Shown piece by piece: positions 59,057 through 61,551 of a stretch of 61,551 bases of DNA (its first letter is position 1; the number at the start of each line of letters is the position of its first letter). The translations under genes and the position numbers were made by a program. Location of the stretch: contig JAEYPM010000035.1 of the NCBI GenBank assembly GCA_023410675.1, forward strand, positions 1 to 61,551, read 5' to 3'. Source of the DNA: Bacillota bacterium. GTDB lineage: Bacteria; Bacillota; Clostridia; Lachnospirales; Cellulosilyticaceae. The notes under the pieces were generated by a model, which made no database searches, was not told the origin of the DNA, and saw nothing but the letters and a program-made list of their open reading frames with translations.

Positions 59057-60238
59057 ATGTCAATTAAGAAAAACCACAAAATATCAAAGATGGCTACATT
59101 GGTACTAATCGTTCTAGCTTTATTAATAGGCATCTATGTCTTAATAACTAGGTTTGATTTAGTTTATGATTCATCTAAAGTAAAACTTACTCTGGATAAA
59201 AAAATCATTACTTTGGATCCTAAAGAAAATAATTATATTGAAACGAATAAAGATCAAATAATACATATTACCAAAGATGGTGTGATTGCTTATGCATTAG
59301 ATGGTCAACAGATATGGTCTGAAACAATTTCTCTAACACATATCGTTACCAAACAAAAAGAACCATACCTTGCAGTGGGAGAAAAAATGGGCAGAGATAT
59401 CATTGTTTTTAATGACAAGGGGAAAAAAGCAGCGATTACAACACAAAATCCTATCGTCTTTTTCTCTGTTAATCAGAAAGGATTTACAACAGTTATTGAA
59501 AACCGAAGAGATTCTCACATAGTTTCTATGTACAATGAAGAAGGCAAGTCAGTTGGCGTCAAAAGAATTACACAAATAAAAGAATGGGGTTTTCCTGTAG
59601 CGGCAGAAATATCCCCTGACAACAAGCTGCTTTTTATTGTCTATGTAAATGGGCAACAGCCTATTTTGACGTCAACCATAGTTTGCATCCCAACAGAAAA
59701 ACCGAAACAAGAAGTTGTTGATTCCATTTTATATGGAATAGAGCATAAGGATAGCTTTGTTTATGAAGTACATTTTATGAATAGCAATAAATGGCTTGCT
59801 ATAGGGGACAAAACCGTATCTCTTTACAACATGGAAGGCAAACAGTTATGGGAAAAACAAAATTTAAGGGCTTCATATATACCTTATCTGAGTAGTATGA
59901 TGGAATTTGGCGAGGGATACTTTCCATTTGTCGTAAGCGATGGGACGAACCTTAATGCAATTCATAGAAAAGATGCTTTGATGTATTTGGATTCAAAGGG
60001 TAAGGAGATCTTTAGCAAAAAATTTACCCAAAGTGTAGATTACATGTATGCAGATAAAAAGGGTGTTATTATTGGACTGGGAAGAGATTATTATGGCTTT
60101 AATAAAATAGGCAACCAAGTCTTCTCTTACAAAGCGACAAAAGATATAAGCAGGTTGATGTATATAGATAAAAGTGACAAGATCGTCGCTCAAAGTAAAG
60201 ATGAAGTATTTATTTTAAAACCTACAAGGCAGGAGTAA
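59057..60238 (+). CDS. DUF5711 family membrane-anchored beta-propeller-like protein
   Basis: 393 residues: basic N-terminus, one TM ('ATLVLIVLALLIGIYVLI'), then repeated beta-blade-like units ('KDGVIAYALDGQQIWSETI', 'NDKGKKAAITTQNPIVFFSV', 'YNMEGKQLWEKQNL') suggesting a WD40/PQQ-like propeller outside the cell. It matches the DUF5711 type of clostridia, commonly next to a CvpA gene, as here. Function unknown; TAGGGGGATT precedes the ATG. Confidence 0.7.
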   Translation: MSIKKNHKISKMATLVLIVLALLIGIYVLITRFDLVYDSSKVKLTLDKKIITLDPKENNYIETNKDQIIHITKDGVIAYALDGQQIWSETISLTHIVTKQKEPYLAVGEKMGRDIIVFNDKGKKAAITTQNPIVFFSVNQKGFTTVIENRRDSHIVSMYNEEGKSVGVKRITQIKEWGFPVAAEISPDNKLLFIVYVNGQQPILTSTIVCIPTEKPKQEVVDSILYGIEHKDSFVYEVHFMNSNKWLAIGDKTVSLYNMEGKQLWEKQNLRASYIPYLSSMMEFGEGYFPFVVSDGTNLNAIHRKDALMYLDSKGKEIFSKKFTQSVDYMYADKKGVIIGLGRDYYGFNKIGNQVFSYKATKDISRLMYIDKSDKIVAQSKDEVFILKPTRQE

Positions 60239-60243
60239 TGGGC

Positions 60244-60930
60244 ATGATCGATGGGATAATAATCATTATAATTATGCTATGTGCTATCATTGGATATTTT
60301 ACAGGGCTTATAAGGACGCTTATGCAGCTGGTATCTTCAATCCTTTCATTAGCTATATCCTATATGATCTATAAGCCTGTAGCATACCTATTAAAGCTTT
60401 CGCCTATTTATACAGTGATTAAGTCATGGGTATTTGAAAAAATAGGGACGACAGATTTGTTAGGGCTAGGGGCGCAGTCACAAGCAAAAGAAATTAATAA
60501 GCTGACAAGCTGGATGCCAAGCTTTATTGGATCACAAATAGCAAAGAACAATAATCGTGAGGTATATGCTTTACTTGGCGTAAATAATATTATTGATTAC
60601 ATAGTAACTTACATAGCTGATATTGCTATTATGGGGATTGCACTGATTGTAACATGGGTATTAGTTAAAATAATCATTATGACAATAATGAAAGCATTAA
60701 ACATTATTGCTAAGTTGCCGATTATTAGTACCTTTAATAAATGGGGTGGACTTATAGTAGGTATCTTTAAGGCAGTTTTCGGTATATGGATTGTCATGCT
60801 CCTCATTCCATTTTTATCAACTATAAAATCCATGCCGGATTTATTGCTACTTATTGATACAAGCATATTGGCAAAGGTGCTTTACGATAACAATCTAATT
60901 TTGTTTTATTTAAATCAGCTTATCTTATAG
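60244..60930 (+). CDS. CvpA family membrane protein
   Basis: 228 residues with four membrane helices; the first has 'IIIIIIMLCAIIGYFTGLI' with the family's G-x-x-x-G and later 'GLIVGIFKAVFGIWIVML'. CvpA homologues affect envelope integrity and, in E. coli, colicin V production. ATG 60244 has AGGAG eight bases upstream; ATG 60238, overlapping the previous stop, is too close. The stop lies in the left arm of the following hairpin. Confidence 0.8.
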   Translation: MIDGIIIIIIMLCAIIGYFTGLIRTLMQLVSSILSLAISYMIYKPVAYLLKLSPIYTVIKSWVFEKIGTTDLLGLGAQSQAKEINKLTSWMPSFIGSQIAKNNNREVYALLGVNNIIDYIVTYIADIAIMGIALIVTWVLVKIIIMTIMKALNIIAKLPIISTFNKWGGLIVGIFKAVFGIWIVMLLIPFLSTIKSMPDLLLLIDTSILAKVLYDNNLILFYLNQLIL

Positions 60931-60973
60931 AGAAACAACTCAAATGGCCTACTGTTTGAGTTGTTTCTCTATA
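60926..60973. terminator. Strong hairpin terminator after cvpA
   Basis: TATAGAGAAACAACTCAAA (60926-60944) pairs perfectly over 19 bp with 60955-60973. No T-run, but the stem is the longest perfect one in the window and would separate the operon from the rRNA promoter. Confidence 0.75.
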
Positions 60974-61360
60974 TAGGATTAATATAAAGTGGAATCAACA
61001 TAAATCGGAATCAATATAAATCAATCTATTAGAAACAATATTTGGGTGACGAATGGCTAATCTTTTACGCAGTCCTTTAGAATATAAATTTAAATTCTTC
61101 ATAAGATTAGTCTTTACGACATGAGAAGAAAAAATAGAAAAAATGAGTTGACAATGAATATTCCATATGATAATATATATTTTGTCGCTGTAATCTATCA
61201 GCACACATGAACTTTGAAAATAAAATAGTAATCATGTAACGAAAAAATCATACCCTGATTTTTTTGAGTAAATTCAGATCTATAAAGTAGAGGAAACAAA
61301 ACTTTATAGGAAAACTTGTCAGCATCTCTTGTAAAAGAGAGATCTTAGTCAAGACAAACT
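60931..61360. other. rRNA operon upstream region
   Basis: Contains the hairpin above, an AT-rich region with no credible gene, the rRNA promoter (61148-61176) and the 16S leader with two small hairpins: CTATAAAGT/ACTTTATAG at about 61280-61305 and TCTCTT/AAGAGA at about 61324-61342. Confidence 0.75.
61148..61176 (+). promoter_or_regulatory. rRNA operon promoter
   Basis: TTGACA (61148-61153), 17-bp spacer, TAATAT (61171-61176), about 185 bp before the mature 16S start, a usual leader length. Upstream sequence is A/T-tract rich as in UP elements. Confidence 0.8.

Positions 61361-61551
<191 letters not shown>

Noticed and set aside
60995..61204. 69-codon ORF on the minus strand before the 16S gene
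   Set aside because: It lies over the rRNA promoter and leader, has no ribosome binding site and no protein-like composition.

Overview
The window is low-GC Firmicutes DNA (class Clostridia). Support comes from the AT-rich composition, strong AGGAGG-type ribosome binding sites, sporulation genes (bofA, yyaC), a clostridial fabT-fabH-acpP-fabK-fabD-fabG-fabF-accB-fabZ-accC-accD-accA operon, a sigma-D-type flagellar promoter, and the 5' end of a 16S rRNA gene at the right edge. I would guess Lachnospirales/Cellulosilyticaceae, but that is an impression of the 16S start, not a placement.

Layout. 1-1.46 kb: right end of an integrated phage-like element. It has an HK97-type major capsid gene running in from outside, then a fragment matching the 3' half of a tRNA (probably tRNA-Arg) with its terminator, i.e. 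the attachment scar. 1.5-4.35 kb: a DUF2249 protein, a secreted stalk-domain-like protein and a lipoprotein. 4.5-13.2 kb: an exosortase G (XrtG) surface-glycan locus. It holds a large PTPS/GT-C-like membrane protein, a candidate Firmicu-CTERM substrate, XrtG, a processive-type GT2, a dolichol-phosphate-mannose-synthase-like GT2, a membrane protein with a decayed GGDEF domain, a free PTPS-like protein and a secreted coiled-coil protein. 13.4-16.2 kb: a small conserved-looking protein, CorA with a structured leader, and citrate synthase. 16.4-22.3 kb: a late flagellar operon (sigma-D promoter, DUF6240/FliK-like protein, a tiny protein, a FliS-like chaperone, and a flagellin whose variable domain is a bactofilin-like beta-solenoid). 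22.4-34.6 kb: DUF2508-BofA, a cluster of DnaA-box-like sites, a pseudo-M1 peptidase, a flavodoxin-SCP2 fusion, HIT, AsnB, malic enzyme, MurG, a coiled-coil protein, PyrG and a DUF5658 protein. 34.8-44.9 kb: the complete type II fatty acid synthesis and acetyl-CoA carboxylase operon behind a palindromic operator, closed by a terminator. 45-53.5 kb: an HMA2-like protein, MtnN, and two tandem ~920-residue secreted proteins of unknown family, followed by a membrane protein whose 5' end was copied along with the duplication. 53.6-61.5 kb: Pgi, YyaC, an MPN(JAMM)-like/TM/LysM protein, GlgA, a DUF5711-CvpA pair, then the rRNA promoter and 16S start.

Most of the window is ordinary chromosome. The parts most worth study are the XrtG locus (two PTPS domains that keep the zinc ligands but lack the catalytic Cys, one apparently starting at AUA), the bactofilin-like flagellin, the tandem secreted pair with its duplication scar, and the Rpn11-like MPN domain joined to LysM. 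No CRISPR array, intact IS element, complete tRNA or confident riboswitch was seen.
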